This document shows, one piece after another, positions 25,795 to 34,648 of a DNA stretch of 64,000 nt. Each line of letters opens with the position of its first letter. The stretch's first letter is position 1. The position numbers were made by a program, and so were the translations under genes. The DNA is from UBA3069 sp050633465 (GTDB lineage Bacteria > Pseudomonadota > Alphaproteobacteria > Rhodobacterales > Rhodobacteraceae): contig JBOEGO010000025.1 in the NCBI GenBank assembly GCA_050633465.1, positions 12,925 through 76,924 on the forward strand. Direction: 5' to 3'. The notes beneath the pieces are model-generated. The model searched no databases. It worked only from the letters and a program-made list of their open reading frames with translations, and was not told the origin of the DNA.

Positions 25795-27678
25795 ATGTCA
25801 TCAGAGCCAACCAACACAGCCGACGAATCGCCCGCACCCCTGACGGGTCACAAACTGATTCACAGCTATCTGAAAACGCTGGACAGCAGCCCGGGTGTGT
25901 ATCGGATGCTGGATGCGCAGGCGCGGGTTTTATACGTCGGCAAGGCGCGCAACCTGCGGGCGCGGGTGTCGAACTATGCCCGCATCACGGGCCATTCGGG
26001 GCGGATACAGCGGATGATCGGGGAAACCGCCTCGATGATGTTCCTGACCACCAAAACCGAAACCGAAGCCTTGCTGCTGGAACAGAACCTGATCAAGCAG
26101 CTAAAGCCGCATTTCAATGTGCTGCTGCGCGACGATAAATCATTCCCTAATATTCTGGTGACGGATCACGCATACCCGATGATCAAAAAACATCGTGGTG
26201 CGAAAAAGGAAAAAGGCAATTACTACGGCCCCTTTGCCGGTGCGGGCGCGGTCAATCGCACGCTGGCGCAATTGCAGCGCGTGTTCCTGCTGCGCAACTG
26301 TGCGGATTCGCAATTCAGCACGCGCACAAGGCCTTGTTTACAATATCAAATCCGGCGCTGCTCGGCGCCTTGTGTGGGCAAAATCAGCGAACAGGATTAC
26401 GCCCAGACCGTGCATGATGCGGTGCGGTTTTTGTCGGGCAAATCAACCGAAGTGCAGGCCGAACTGGCCAGCGATATGCAGCTGGCATCCGACGCGATGG
26501 AATTTGAACGCGCCGCTGCCTTGCGCGACCGCATCCGCGCCCTGACGCAGGTGCAAACCAGCCAGGGCATCAACCCGCAAGGGGTGGCAGAGGCCGACAT
26601 CATCGCCCTGCATATGGAGGGCGGCCAAGCCTGCGTGCAGGTGTTTTTCATCCGGTCCAACCAGAACTGGGGCAACCGCGATTTTTATCCGCGTGTCGGT
26701 GCCGATATCGAAACCGCCGAAGTGTTGGAGGCATTCATCGGGCAGTTCTATGATTCCAAGGAACCGCCACGCCTGTTGTTGCTGTCAAATCCGATTGAAA
26801 ACAACGACTTGATGGCGGATGCCCTGTCGCAGAAACTGGGTCGTAAGGTCGAAATAAGCGTGCCCCTGCGTGGCGAAAAGGCCGAATTGGTCGAAGGAGC
26901 GGCGCGCAATGCCCGTGAAAGTCTGGCCCGCAAAATGGCCGAATCCGCCACGCAAACCAAGCTGCTGAAAGGGTTGGCCGAAGCTTTTGATTTGCCCGCC
27001 CCGCCGCAACGGATCGAGGTCTATGACAACTCGCATATTCAGGGCGCACATGCGGTTGGCGCGATGATTGTGGCCGGTCCCGAGGGCATGATGAAAGGCC
27101 AGTATCGCAAGTTCAACATCAAGGGCGAGGACCTGACCCCCGGCGATGATTTCGGCATGATGAAAGAGGTATTATCGCGTCGTTTCAAGAGGTTGCTGAA
27201 AGAAGACCCCGGCCGGGAAAAGGGCATGTGGCCCGACCTGTTGCTGATTGATGGCGGCGCGGGGCAGGTCTCGGTTGTGGCGGAAATCATGGGCGAACAC
27301 GGGGTGGGCGATATACCGATGGTGGGCGTGGCCAAGGGTGTGGATCGCGACCACGGCAAGGAAGAATTCCACCGCATCGGCCACCGCCCCATGGCCCTGC
27401 GCATGAACGATCCGGTGTTGTATTTCGTCCAACGGTTGCGCGACGAGGCCCACCGTTTCGCCATCGGCACCCACCGCGCCAAACGCGCCAAGGCCAGCAC
27501 CGCCACCCCGCTGGATGATGTGCCGGGTGTGGGAGCAACGCGAAAAAGGGCGCTATTACAACACTTTGGAAGCGCCAAGGCGGTCAGCCGCGCGGCCTTG
27601 GCCGACCTGAAAGCAGTGACAGGCGTGTCGGATGCTTTGGCCGAAACCATATATGCGTTTTTTCATGAAAAAGGCTAG
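25795..27678 (+). CDS. uvrC: Excinuclease ABC subunit C
   Basis: UvrC makes both incisions in nucleotide excision repair. The N-terminal GIY-YIG nuclease (PGVYRMLDAQARVLYVGKARN) is followed by the Cys-rich LQYQIRRCSAPCVG and the UVR motif (MEFERAAALRDRIRAL). The RNase H-like 5' nuclease contains IEVYDNSHIQGAHAVGAM and LLIDGGAGQV. A C-terminal helix-hairpin-helix pair (DDVPGVGATRKRALLQHFG) closes the protein. The ATG at 25795 (MSSEPTNTADE) gives 627 residues; an upstream in-frame codon at 25696 would add 33 residues unlike the family. No strong ribosome-binding site is visible. Confidence 0.96.
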   Translation: MSSEPTNTADESPAPLTGHKLIHSYLKTLDSSPGVYRMLDAQARVLYVGKARNLRARVSNYARITGHSGRIQRMIGETASMMFLTTKTETEALLLEQNLIKQLKPHFNVLLRDDKSFPNILVTDHAYPMIKKHRGAKKEKGNYYGPFAGAGAVNRTLAQLQRVFLLRNCADSQFSTRTRPCLQYQIRRCSAPCVGKISEQDYAQTVHDAVRFLSGKSTEVQAELASDMQLASDAMEFERAAALRDRIRALTQVQTSQGINPQGVAEADIIALHMEGGQACVQVFFIRSNQNWGNRDFYPRVGADIETAEVLEAFIGQFYDSKEPPRLLLLSNPIENNDLMADALSQKLGRKVEISVPLRGEKAELVEGAARNARESLARKMAESATQTKLLKGLAEAFDLPAPPQRIEVYDNSHIQGAHAVGAMIVAGPEGMMKGQYRKFNIKGEDLTPGDDFGMMKEVLSRRFKRLLKEDPGREKGMWPDLLLIDGGAGQVSVVAEIMGEHGVGDIPMVGVAKGVDRDHGKEEFHRIGHRPMALRMNDPVLYFVQRLRDEAHRFAIGTHRAKRAKASTATPLDDVPGVGATRKRALLQHFGSAKAVSRAALADLKAVTGVSDALAETIYAFFHEKG

Positions 27679-27768
27679 GCACGGCAACGGAACCCTGTGT
27701 GCGGGGCGTATCATAGCGACCAAAGCGCCATCTTCCCACTGCGGCGCGAACCGGATAGGAATGGCGCT

Positions 27769-28428
27769 ATGATATGGAACCTACCAAATATTCTGACCAC
27801 CCTGCGCCTGCTGGCCGCGCCCGCTGTGGCCGTGATGTTTCTATATTTCACAAGGCCTTATGCCGACTGGTTCGCGCTGTTGCTGTTTGTGACGGCGGCC
27901 ATCACCGATTGGTTTGACGGCTATCTGGCGCGGGCATGGAACCAGCAAACCAAACTGGGTGCCATGCTGGACCCGATCGCGGACAAGGCCATGGTGGTCA
28001 TCGCGCTGATGGTGATCGTCGGCTATTCGTCGATGTCGCCATGGCTGGTGCTGCCCGCGACGGTGATTCTGTTCCGCGAGGTTTTCGTGTCTGGCCTGCG
28101 CGAATTTCTGGGTGACACGGCGGGCACGCTCAAGGTGACCAAGCTGGCGAAATGGAAAACCACCACGCAAATGGTTGCGATTGCTATACTTTTTGCGCAG
28201 GGCGTGTTCGAACATTACCTTGGCATGTCCAGCTATGGCATGGATCAGGCCATGGTTGACGGCATGTTAACGGGGCAGATTCCCGACACCCAAGGGCTGC
28301 GCTGGAAACTGGAAGGCATGATCTGGACCGGCCATATCGGCCATTGGATGCTGTGGCTGGCGGCGGTTTTAACGCTGATCACCGGGTTCGATTATTTCCG
28401 CAAATCCATGCCATATCTAAAGGACTGA
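27769..28428 (+). CDS. pgsA: CDP-diacylglycerol-glycerol-3-phosphate 3-phosphatidyltransferase
   Basis: This inner-membrane enzyme makes phosphatidylglycerol phosphate. The CDP-alcohol phosphotransferase motif, DG-x2-AR-x8-G-x3-D-x3-D, is present from DWFDGYLARAW through LGAMLDPIADKAM. The protein begins MIWNLPNILTTLRLLAAP, as usual for PgsA. The ATG at 27769 is preceded by AGGA. It has about five hydrophobic segments and 219 residues. The uvrC-pgsA-moaD-moaE order is common in Rhodobacterales. Confidence 0.94.
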   Translation: MIWNLPNILTTLRLLAAPAVAVMFLYFTRPYADWFALLLFVTAAITDWFDGYLARAWNQQTKLGAMLDPIADKAMVVIALMVIVGYSSMSPWLVLPATVILFREVFVSGLREFLGDTAGTLKVTKLAKWKTTTQMVAIAILFAQGVFEHYLGMSSYGMDQAMVDGMLTGQIPDTQGLRWKLEGMIWTGHIGHWMLWLAAVLTLITGFDYFRKSMPYLKD

Positions 28429-28677
28429 ATGATGGATGTTCTGTATTTCGCATGGGTGCGGGAACGCATCGGTATCCCCAAGGAAGCCGTTGAAACCAAA
28501 GCGAAAACCGTGGCCGAACTGGTGGACGAACTGCGCCAGCGAGAGGAAAGATATGCCCTGGCCTTTGCCGATCTGACCGCATTGCGCGTGGCCGTGGATC
28601 AGGAGTTGTGCGAATTTGACGCCAATATCGAAAACGCGCGCGAAGTGGCATTTTTCCCACCAATGACAGGGGGTTAG
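28429..28677 (+). CDS. moaD: Molybdopterin synthase sulfur carrier subunit MoaD
   Basis: The 82-residue beta-grasp protein ends in PPMTGG, the Gly-Gly tail that is thiocarboxylated to bring sulfur to MoaE. It begins immediately after the pgsA stop; ATG codons at 28429 and 28432 are both possible behind AAGGA. Molybdopterin synthase is completed by the next gene, 3 bases downstream. Confidence 0.94.
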   Translation: MMDVLYFAWVRERIGIPKEAVETKAKTVAELVDELRQREERYALAFADLTALRVAVDQELCEFDANIENAREVAFFPPMTGG

Positions 28678-28680
28678 GCG

Positions 28681-29139
28681 ATGGATATCCGCGTGCAAGA
28701 AGCCCCGTTTGATCTGGGTGCAGAAACCAATGCATTTGCCGAACGGCAAACAGGCATGGGCGCGGTTGTCACATTCACCGGCATCACCCGCGACCTGCCC
28801 GGCGGCATGGATAAAATGGTGATCGAACATTACCCCGGCATGACCGAAAACGCATTGCAAACCATCGCCGAACAGGCGCTAACCCGTTGGGATTTGGGCG
28901 ATATCCTGATCATTCACCGCTATGGAGATCTGGCCCCGAATGACCGGATCATGATGGTGGCCACCGCATCACGCCACCGCGTTGATGCATTCGAGGCCGC
29001 CGAATTCCTGATGGATTATCTGAAATCCCGCGCCCCGTTCTGGAAAAAGGAATTCGGCCCGGACGGCACCGAATGGGTCGCGGCCAAAGACGCGGACGAA
29101 GCAGCGCTAAATCGGTGGAAACCGGCATCGAATCCATAG
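28681..29139 (+). CDS. moaE: Molybdopterin synthase catalytic subunit MoaE
   Basis: MoaE inserts two sulfurs into precursor Z. The 152-residue protein shows GAVVTFTGITRD near residue 28 and IEHYPGMTENAL near 50. The active-site region is HRYGDLAPNDRIMMVATASRHR, and FLMDYLKSRAPFWKKEF supplies the catalytic lysines. It is co-directional with moaD; moaB lies elsewhere in the window (47166-47708). Confidence 0.95.
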   Translation: MDIRVQEAPFDLGAETNAFAERQTGMGAVVTFTGITRDLPGGMDKMVIEHYPGMTENALQTIAEQALTRWDLGDILIIHRYGDLAPNDRIMMVATASRHRVDAFEAAEFLMDYLKSRAPFWKKEFGPDGTEWVAAKDADEAALNRWKPASNP

Positions 29140-29233
29140 TTTCGTATAAAGCACCCCCCTAAATCGTATGTTTTTACCTTTTTTAAACCCGTTGCGGGCA
29201 ATCCTGCCCCAATGCCCCCAGAAAGGCCCGCAA

Positions 29234-29536
29234 GTGAGCGACGCAAACAACCCCGTTTTGATCGAAATGATCGGCCTGCTGACCCCGCGTGCGCAGGGCC
29301 GGTTGCAAGGCAGTGCAAAACTTGTGGTCGAGGATCAGGGCAGCGTTATGCTGGATGAAACCGGCGCAAGGGCGGGCGACGGCCCCGCTGATGTCACCCT
29401 GGCCGCCAGCGAATCCACATTCCGGAAACTGTTGGCTGGCGATCTGAATCCGGTGATGGCTGTGATGACACGCAAGCTCAAGGTTGATGGAACACCCACC
29501 CGCGCACTGAAAGTATCAGACATTCTGTTGGGGTGA
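29234..29536 (+). CDS. SCP2 sterol-binding-domain protein
   Basis: A small single-domain protein of about 100 residues resembles the SCP2 lipid-binding fold: GRLQGSAKLVVEDQGSVMLD, then ADVTLAASESTFRKLLAGDL and the closing LKVDGTPTRALKVSDILLG. The likely start is GTG at 29234 (VSDANNPVLIEM) with AAAGG seven bases upstream; a longer reading from 29168 lacks family support. Such proteins bind acyl or isoprenoid lipids in the cytoplasm; the ligand here is unknown. Confidence 0.75.
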   Translation: MSDANNPVLIEMIGLLTPRAQGRLQGSAKLVVEDQGSVMLDETGARAGDGPADVTLAASESTFRKLLAGDLNPVMAVMTRKLKVDGTPTRALKVSDILLG

Positions 29537-29544
29537 ACCGCGTG

Positions 29545-29570
29545 TTGACTTTTTCTTGGTAAAAATACTC
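29545..29570 (-). repeat. AGTATTT-type intergenic motif
   Basis: On the minus strand it reads GAGTATTTTTACCAAGAAAA, a degenerate relative of the AGGTATTT-GAACA-GAAGC motifs at 33867, 47753 and 54401. It sits downstream of the SCP2-like gene. Confidence 0.4.
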
Positions 29571-29744
29571 GATCCGACAACCGCCACACAGGCAACCGCC
29601 AGACCAAACATATAACTGCCGCAACATGCGCCCGCTCGAGGGCAGGGGCGTCAGCCCCGAACCGAGGATAACAGCGCGTGGCCCATAGGGCCGCGCACCG
29701 CTGGATCATAGAAAACCAACGGGGTCATGGAAAACCAACCGGAA

Positions 29745-30074
29745 TCAGCCGGGCGCGTTCTGGCGTTCGATATAGGCGCGCAATTCCTCGGTTTCGTGAC
29801 GCGCGTCGCGCAGACCTTCCATCGCGGCGGATAGCTCTGCTTCGGTCTGGCTTAACTGGTTGGTCAGCTCTGCCTCGCGTTGCTGCAAATAGGTGATGGC
29901 CTGATCACGGGTTTCTTCGGCTTCGTGCAGTTCTTGCCCCATGCGCTCCAATTCGCCCACGTCACCGCGTGACACGCGGGTAAACCGATGCACCAGCCAG
30001 TTGGCAAACCACCCCATGCAGAAGGCAACGAATAGAATGATCGCCGTTGCGATGATGAATTGCGTGCGGTTCAC
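29745..30074 (-). CDS. Single-pass membrane protein with cytoplasmic coiled coil, function unknown
   Basis: The 109-residue protein starts with GTG in a GTGA overlap with the OmpA-like gene. Residues 6-24 (FIIATAIILFVAFCMGWFA) form one membrane helix. Residues about 40-105 are a heptad-rich coiled coil (QELHEAEETRDQAITYLQQR). The tight coupling to the OmpA-family gene suggests a joint role at the cell envelope. I do not recognise a named family. Confidence 0.75.
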   Translation of the reverse strand: MNRTQFIIATAIILFVAFCMGWFANWLVHRFTRVSRGDVGELERMGQELHEAEETRDQAITYLQQREAELTNQLSQTEAELSAAMEGLRDARHETEELRAYIERQNAPG

Positions 30075-31999
30075 TCGGTCTGTCCTTCTGTGGTCGCGGC
30101 ACCTTGGTCGGCACCATCATTGGCCTGCTCTGCATCTACATCCCCGTTTTGCGCCACGCTTTCAAGGGTTGTCTGCGGTTCCGGCGCGGTGGGTGCGGGG
30201 CGGAACAGGTTGAATTCGATGCGGCGGTTGGTTTCACGGCCTTCTTCGGTTTCGTTATCCGCGATCGGGCGGGTTTCGCCATAGCCCACGGCAGACAGCG
30301 ATCCGGTCAGCACGCGGCGTTCGCGCAGGGCGGTCAGCACAGCATTGGCGCGGTCCTGTGACAGTTGCGCGTTCATGCCTTCGCGGCCCTGACTGTCGGT
30401 GTGGCCTGCGATTTCCATTTTCAATTCGCCACAGCGGTCCAGCACGGCGGCGATATCATCAATCACGCCGCGGCTTTCGGCATCGGGGGTGGCGGAACCG
30501 GGTTCGAAATTGATTTTGCGCGCACCAAGGATGCCTTTGATTTCGTCTTCGCATTCTTCGGGTTTGGGGATGCCTGCGATGGGGTCCAGTTTTTTCAGGT
30601 ATTCCACGTCGATGGCAAAGCGTTCGCCCTCGCCCAGTTTATCGGCCAGAAAACGCGAAATTTCAGACGAGGCATCGGGGTTGCCGGTTTTGCCGCTGAC
30701 CGAGATCAGGTCGGGCGTGACCGTCACCGCCCCGTTCGACAGTTTTGACAGCGCTTCGAGTGCGGTCAGCACGCGGATCGGCCAGTTGGCGGGTAATTTT
30801 TCGTCGATCCGTGCCGACATATGCACGGCATCCGCGCCGAATCGCGCCTGTGCCAGCGATTGCGCGGCGTTGCGCATCAATTCGCCCGACACGCGGCCAC
30901 GCAGTTGCACCAGACCTTCGGGGGACAGGGTGCCGATGAATTCGGTCGGGCCTTTGCTGGCGTCCTGCGTTTCGGGGAGCGAGGCGTGCAGGGCAAAGAC
31001 CTCGGGCAGGGCGTTTTCCAGTTCGCCCACGGCATTGTCGAAAATGGCGGGGTTGGTTCTGGTGGCGCCGACAAGGGTGATATCGGCGTCGGAAAAGGTC
31101 AGCGTGCCGCCACCGATTTCGCCCAGCGTTTTGATGGCGCGTTCCGCCGCCTGCCCCCAGTTGGGCGAGGGCACGCCCAGCCCGATGGTGCAATCGCCGT
31201 TGCCATCCAGCCCGGCGGCGCGGGCGGCGGTCAGGATGCGGTCGCGTGCGGTTTCGGTATCGGCCGAGCAGGCATCGAAGCGCGCCCCGTCATCATCCAT
31301 GACAAAGCGCAGGGTAAAGGGCGTGATCACCGGGCGCGGCGCGGCGATATCCAGCGTGACGGCAACGCCGGGGGGCTGTTGGTTGCGCAGTTTTTGTTCC
31401 AGCGCGCGTTTTTCCTCGGGGCTGTCGGAAATTGCGATGATGGCAACGCGGTCGGCATCAATGGAAATTTTGGCGCGGGGCAGGGCGTATAATGCCCGCA
31501 TGGAATAGGCCAGCGCCAGATCCCAGCTGTCGGCCACGGGGTAATCGGCGCTTTCCAGCAGGTCGGTCACCTGTTTCTGGCCCGCCATTTCGCCCAGTTG
31601 TTCGGTTAGGGCCTCGCGGTCGGTGGATGCGGGGATCAGCCCGATCAGCGATATGCCGGAATCATTGCGCAGGATTTCGATGGAAAAGCGCGGGGCGATG
31701 GCGGAATCGGTGGATTCGATCTGCATCTGGTCGATGACGCGGCTGGCATCGACGATGGTGCCGGCGGTGGTCAGCGCGTGAAATCGCATGGCCTCGGTCG
31801 GGGCGGTGCCGGAGACAAAGACCTGCAAGCCGTCGGCCTGCACCTCGGCCCAGGTCAGGGCGTTCATATCCAGGGCCTGGCGCACCGAATATTCCGAGTT
31901 CGCCTCGATCACACCAACGGAGTAATTGGCCCCCAACAGCGAGGCACCCCCGGCAAGGGCAAAGGTGGCGGCGATAACGGCAACAGATGAAAGGCGCAT
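30071..31999 (-). CDS. OmpA-family envelope protein with BON-like periplasmic repeats
   Basis: The 642-residue protein has an N-terminal signal or anchor (VAVIAATFALAGGASLLGA). Several repeats follow that resemble BON/torsion modules (WAEVQADGLQVFVSGTAPT, FSIEILRNDSGISLIGLIPA). A C-terminal OmpA peptidoglycan-binding domain spans about residues 490-600, with INFEPGSATPDAESRGVIDD, IAGHTDSQGREGMNAQLSQD and RANAVLTALRERRV. An acidic, Gln-rich tail (NGDVDAEQANDGADQGAATT) ends it. It probably tethers the envelope to peptidoglycan. Its stop overlaps the coiled-coil gene downstream. Confidence 0.85.
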   Translation of the reverse strand: MRLSSVAVIAATFALAGGASLLGANYSVGVIEANSEYSVRQALDMNALTWAEVQADGLQVFVSGTAPTEAMRFHALTTAGTIVDASRVIDQMQIESTDSAIAPRFSIEILRNDSGISLIGLIPASTDREALTEQLGEMAGQKQVTDLLESADYPVADSWDLALAYSMRALYALPRAKISIDADRVAIIAISDSPEEKRALEQKLRNQQPPGVAVTLDIAAPRPVITPFTLRFVMDDDGARFDACSADTETARDRILTAARAAGLDGNGDCTIGLGVPSPNWGQAAERAIKTLGEIGGGTLTFSDADITLVGATRTNPAIFDNAVGELENALPEVFALHASLPETQDASKGPTEFIGTLSPEGLVQLRGRVSGELMRNAAQSLAQARFGADAVHMSARIDEKLPANWPIRVLTALEALSKLSNGAVTVTPDLISVSGKTGNPDASSEISRFLADKLGEGERFAIDVEYLKKLDPIAGIPKPEECEDEIKGILGARKINFEPGSATPDAESRGVIDDIAAVLDRCGELKMEIAGHTDSQGREGMNAQLSQDRANAVLTALRERRVLTGSLSAVGYGETRPIADNETEEGRETNRRIEFNLFRPAPTAPEPQTTLESVAQNGDVDAEQANDGADQGAATTEGQTE

Positions 32000-32090
32000 G
32001 AGATCCGGAATTTATGACAGCGTTATCTGTCTTTAGGGTGCTGCCCCGTCCGTTGCAATCAAAGCCCGCCCCGATGGGCGGATTTTGGCG

Positions 32091-33083
32091 TTATGACAGG
32101 GGTGCAAGGGACAGGTAAATCGCCAGCAGCAAAAAGGGCATCGGCAGCAGCCCCGCATTGCTGTTGGAGCGAAACAGCATCAGGCAGCGTTCGGGGTTGT
32201 CGATGTCCAGCATGCGCAGCTGCCATTGCAGGTGCCAGCCCAGCGCCCATGGCCCGCAGAGCGCGGCAATCAGCGCGATCTGGTTGCCAGCACGCTCCAG
32301 CATCACCAGCCCTGTGGCCACAGCAAACAGGGCGACCGTCAGCATCAGGAACCATTTCAGCCATGTGCCGGTGTTGGAGCCAAACAGGCGGGCGGTGGAT
32401 TTGACGCCGATCAGGGCGTCGTCCTCTTTGTCCTGATGGGCATAGATGGTGTCGTAGAACAGGGTCCATGCGATGCCTGCCAGATAGAGGATCACCGCCG
32501 CGATATGCAGGCTGCCGTAATGCGCCGCAAAGGCCAGAAGCGCGCCCCAGTTAAAGGCCAGCCCCAAAAACACCTGCGGCCACCAAGTGAAGCGTTTGGC
32601 AAAGGGGTAGACCGCAACAGGCAGCAGCGACAGCACGCCAAGCGCAATGGCCGCGCCGTTGAATGTCAGCAGGATGGCCAGGCCGACCAGCGCCTGCGCC
32701 GCCATCCAGACGGCGGCCTGTTTGGCGCTGACCTGCCCTGACGGGATCGGGCGGGATTTGGTGCGTTCCACCGCGGCGTCGAATTCGCGGTCGGTGATGT
32801 CGTTCCATGTGCAGCCCGCGCCACGCATCAGCCAAGCGCCAAGCGCGCAGCCTGCGGCGATCCAGATATCAAACAGGCGCGGTTGCCCGTCCAGCAGGAT
32901 GGCCAGCGCCAGCCCCCACCAGCAGGGCAGCAGCAACAGCCATGTGCCAATAGGCCGGTCGGCCCGTGACAGGCGCAGATAGGGCCGTGTGGGTGCGGGC
33001 GCGATGCGATCCACCCAGTTGCCGCGATAGGCATCTGCAACAGTTTGGTCGATCTGCTCTGGTCTTGGCCCGTGCGCGCCCAT
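32091..33083 (-). CDS. ubiA: 4-hydroxybenzoate polyprenyltransferase
   Basis: This membrane enzyme attaches the isoprenoid tail to 4-hydroxybenzoate in ubiquinone synthesis. The first Asp-rich motif is in WNDITDREFDAAVERTKSRP. The second is in YAHQDKEDDALIGVKSTARL. About eight hydrophobic segments are spread over 330 residues. It is divergent from rsmE, only 12 bases apart start to start, so both promoters must overlap the other gene's 5' end. Confidence 0.95.
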   Translation of the reverse strand: MGAHGPRPEQIDQTVADAYRGNWVDRIAPAPTRPYLRLSRADRPIGTWLLLLPCWWGLALAILLDGQPRLFDIWIAAGCALGAWLMRGAGCTWNDITDREFDAAVERTKSRPIPSGQVSAKQAAVWMAAQALVGLAILLTFNGAAIALGVLSLLPVAVYPFAKRFTWWPQVFLGLAFNWGALLAFAAHYGSLHIAAVILYLAGIAWTLFYDTIYAHQDKEDDALIGVKSTARLFGSNTGTWLKWFLMLTVALFAVATGLVMLERAGNQIALIAALCGPWALGWHLQWQLRMLDIDNPERCLMLFRSNSNAGLLPMPFLLLAIYLSLAPLS

Positions 33084-33095
33084 ATCTATTCACCT

Positions 33096-33821
33096 ATGAA
33101 AGAGACAAAAATCCGGCTTCATGTAGACCACCCCTTGGGGGCGGGGCAAACCATTCCTGTGGATCAGGCGCAGGCGCATTACCTGTTTCTGGTGATGCGG
33201 GTGGCCGTGGGGCAGGGTTTGCGGCTGTTCAACGGGCGTGATGGCGAATGGCTGGCCGAGATCACGGCGGCGTCGAAAAAGGGCGGCACCCTGACCTGTA
33301 TCCGGCAAAGCGCCCCACAGGTGATGCCGCCCGACCTGTGGCTGATGTTCGCGCCGATCAAAAAGGCGCGCACCGATTTCATCGTGGAAAAGGCCGCCGA
33401 AATGGGGGCGGCGGAAATTTTTCCGGTGCAGACCGAGTTCACCAATTCCGAGCGCATCCGGCAGGATCGTTTGCAGGCCCATGCCGTAGAGGCGGCACAG
33501 CAATGCGGTGGCACCTATGTGCCCCGCGTGCATGAACTGGCGCGGCTGGAGGCGGTGCTGGACGCCTGGCCCGAGGGGCGGCAATTGATGTTCTGCGATG
33601 AATCCGCCGTGGGTGCGGCGCTGACCCTAAGCGGGGCGGAGGCTGGCCCATGGGCGATATTGATCGGACCGGAGGGCGGATTTTCCGACGCCGAGCGCGC
33701 GCGCTTGCGCAGCATGGCGGGTGCGGTGCGGATCAGTTTGGGGCCGCGGATTTTGCGGGCCGATACGGCGGCGGTGGCGGCGCTGACGCTGTGGCAGTCT
33801 GCGCTGGGGGATTGGTGGTGA
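33096..33821 (+). CDS. rsmE: 16S rRNA (uracil1498-N3)-methyltransferase
   Basis: This SPOUT-fold enzyme uses S-adenosylmethionine to methylate U1498 in the decoding centre. The 241-residue protein shows the PUA-like start MKETKIRLHVDHPLGAGQTI, then IKKARTDFIVEKAAEMGAAE. The knot is formed by ILIGPEGGFSDAERARL and SLGPRILRADTAAVAAL. The ATG at 33096 is chosen because upstream in-frame codons overlap ubiA and add unrelated residues. Confidence 0.94.
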   Translation: MKETKIRLHVDHPLGAGQTIPVDQAQAHYLFLVMRVAVGQGLRLFNGRDGEWLAEITAASKKGGTLTCIRQSAPQVMPPDLWLMFAPIKKARTDFIVEKAAEMGAAEIFPVQTEFTNSERIRQDRLQAHAVEAAQQCGGTYVPRVHELARLEAVLDAWPEGRQLMFCDESAVGAALTLSGAEAGPWAILIGPEGGFSDAERARLRSMAGAVRISLGPRILRADTAAVAALTLWQSALGDWW

Positions 33822-33866
33822 CAGTGCTAAATTTTGCAGACTGGTGTTTGTGGTCGGGTTTGAATG

Positions 33867-33938
33867 CCTCCGGCGGAGGTATTTGTAGAACATTGAAAGC
33901 CTGCGCACGGCCCTGTTTTCACTGTTTTACAAATACCT
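33867..33938. repeat. Palindromic AGGTATTT-type intergenic element
   Basis: CCTCCGGCGGAGG is itself a hairpin at 33867-33879. AGGTATTTGTA (33877-33887) is repeated in reverse as TACAAATACCT (33928-33938), a perfect 11-bp inverted pair. The element lies 45 bases after rsmE and may act as its terminator or belong to a dispersed repeat family. Confidence 0.6.
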
Positions 33939-34023
33939 CGGGGGTGAAAGCTGAAACGCGGCGCGTTTCAGATGAGGGGGCAGCGCCCCCTTGTGCCTTT
34001 GCTATCAGGGGAGCGATGGCGCG

Positions 34024-34584
34024 ATGAGTTTCATGCGGGCAGAGGCGCGGGCCGTGTTGTGGCGCTGGCGCGATGTGTTGGTGGGTTTGGTCGTTGTTTT
34101 ATTGGGTTTATGGGGTGTTTTGACCGGATTGGGTGTGTTGTATTTATTGGGCTGGGTCATGATTTTGGTCGGTATCGGGTTGACTGTGACCGGTTGGCAG
34201 CGGGCGCGGTTTCGTGCCGGTGCGGGCGGGGCCGGTGTGGTGCAGGTGGACGAGGGCGAGTTGCGATATTTCGGGCCTATGTCGGGCGGTATGGTTGCCC
34301 TGTCTGATATGGTCCGGTTGGAGCTGGACGGGCGCGGTGCAGGCGCGGCGTGGCGGTTGCATCAGCCGGGGCAGGACGTGTTGCAGATTCCGGTGGATGC
34401 CGAGAATGCCGAGGCCTTGTTTGATGTGTTTGCATCCTTGCCCGGTGTGCGCACCGAAAAAATGCTGGCCGAGATGCGTGCCGAGATGCGTTCGGGGGCG
34501 GGGAACGGGCCTGTTGTGATCTGGCAAAAGGGGTCTGATCACCCTGTCGTGACCCATCTGTCGGATATGCGCCGCTTGCATTGA
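34024..34584 (+). CDS. Small conserved membrane protein, function unknown
   Basis: The 186-residue protein begins MSFMRAEARAVLWRWRDVLV. It has two adjacent membrane segments at residues about 17-35 and 38-57 (GLVVVLLGLWGVLTGLGVLY, GWVMILVGIGLTVTGW). A cytoplasmic domain rich in beta-strand-like sequence (GVVQVDEGELRYFGPMSGG) follows, as in PH-like membrane proteins. GGGGAG lies about ten bases before the ATG. It sits between rsmE and gshA. No function is proposed. Confidence 0.7.
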   Translation: MSFMRAEARAVLWRWRDVLVGLVVVLLGLWGVLTGLGVLYLLGWVMILVGIGLTVTGWQRARFRAGAGGAGVVQVDEGELRYFGPMSGGMVALSDMVRLELDGRGAGAAWRLHQPGQDVLQIPVDAENAEALFDVFASLPGVRTEKMLAEMRAEMRSGAGNGPVVIWQKGSDHPVVTHLSDMRRLH

Positions 34585-34648
34585 CAGCCCCGAGGGTTTG
34601 CCCCACTTCTGGGTGTTCAATTTACCCGAGATCGGAGAGCCTTTTCGC

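Noticed and set aside
30399..31508. 369-codon plus-strand frame
   Set aside because: It is antisense to the OmpA-family gene and is Ser/Arg-rich shadow sequence.
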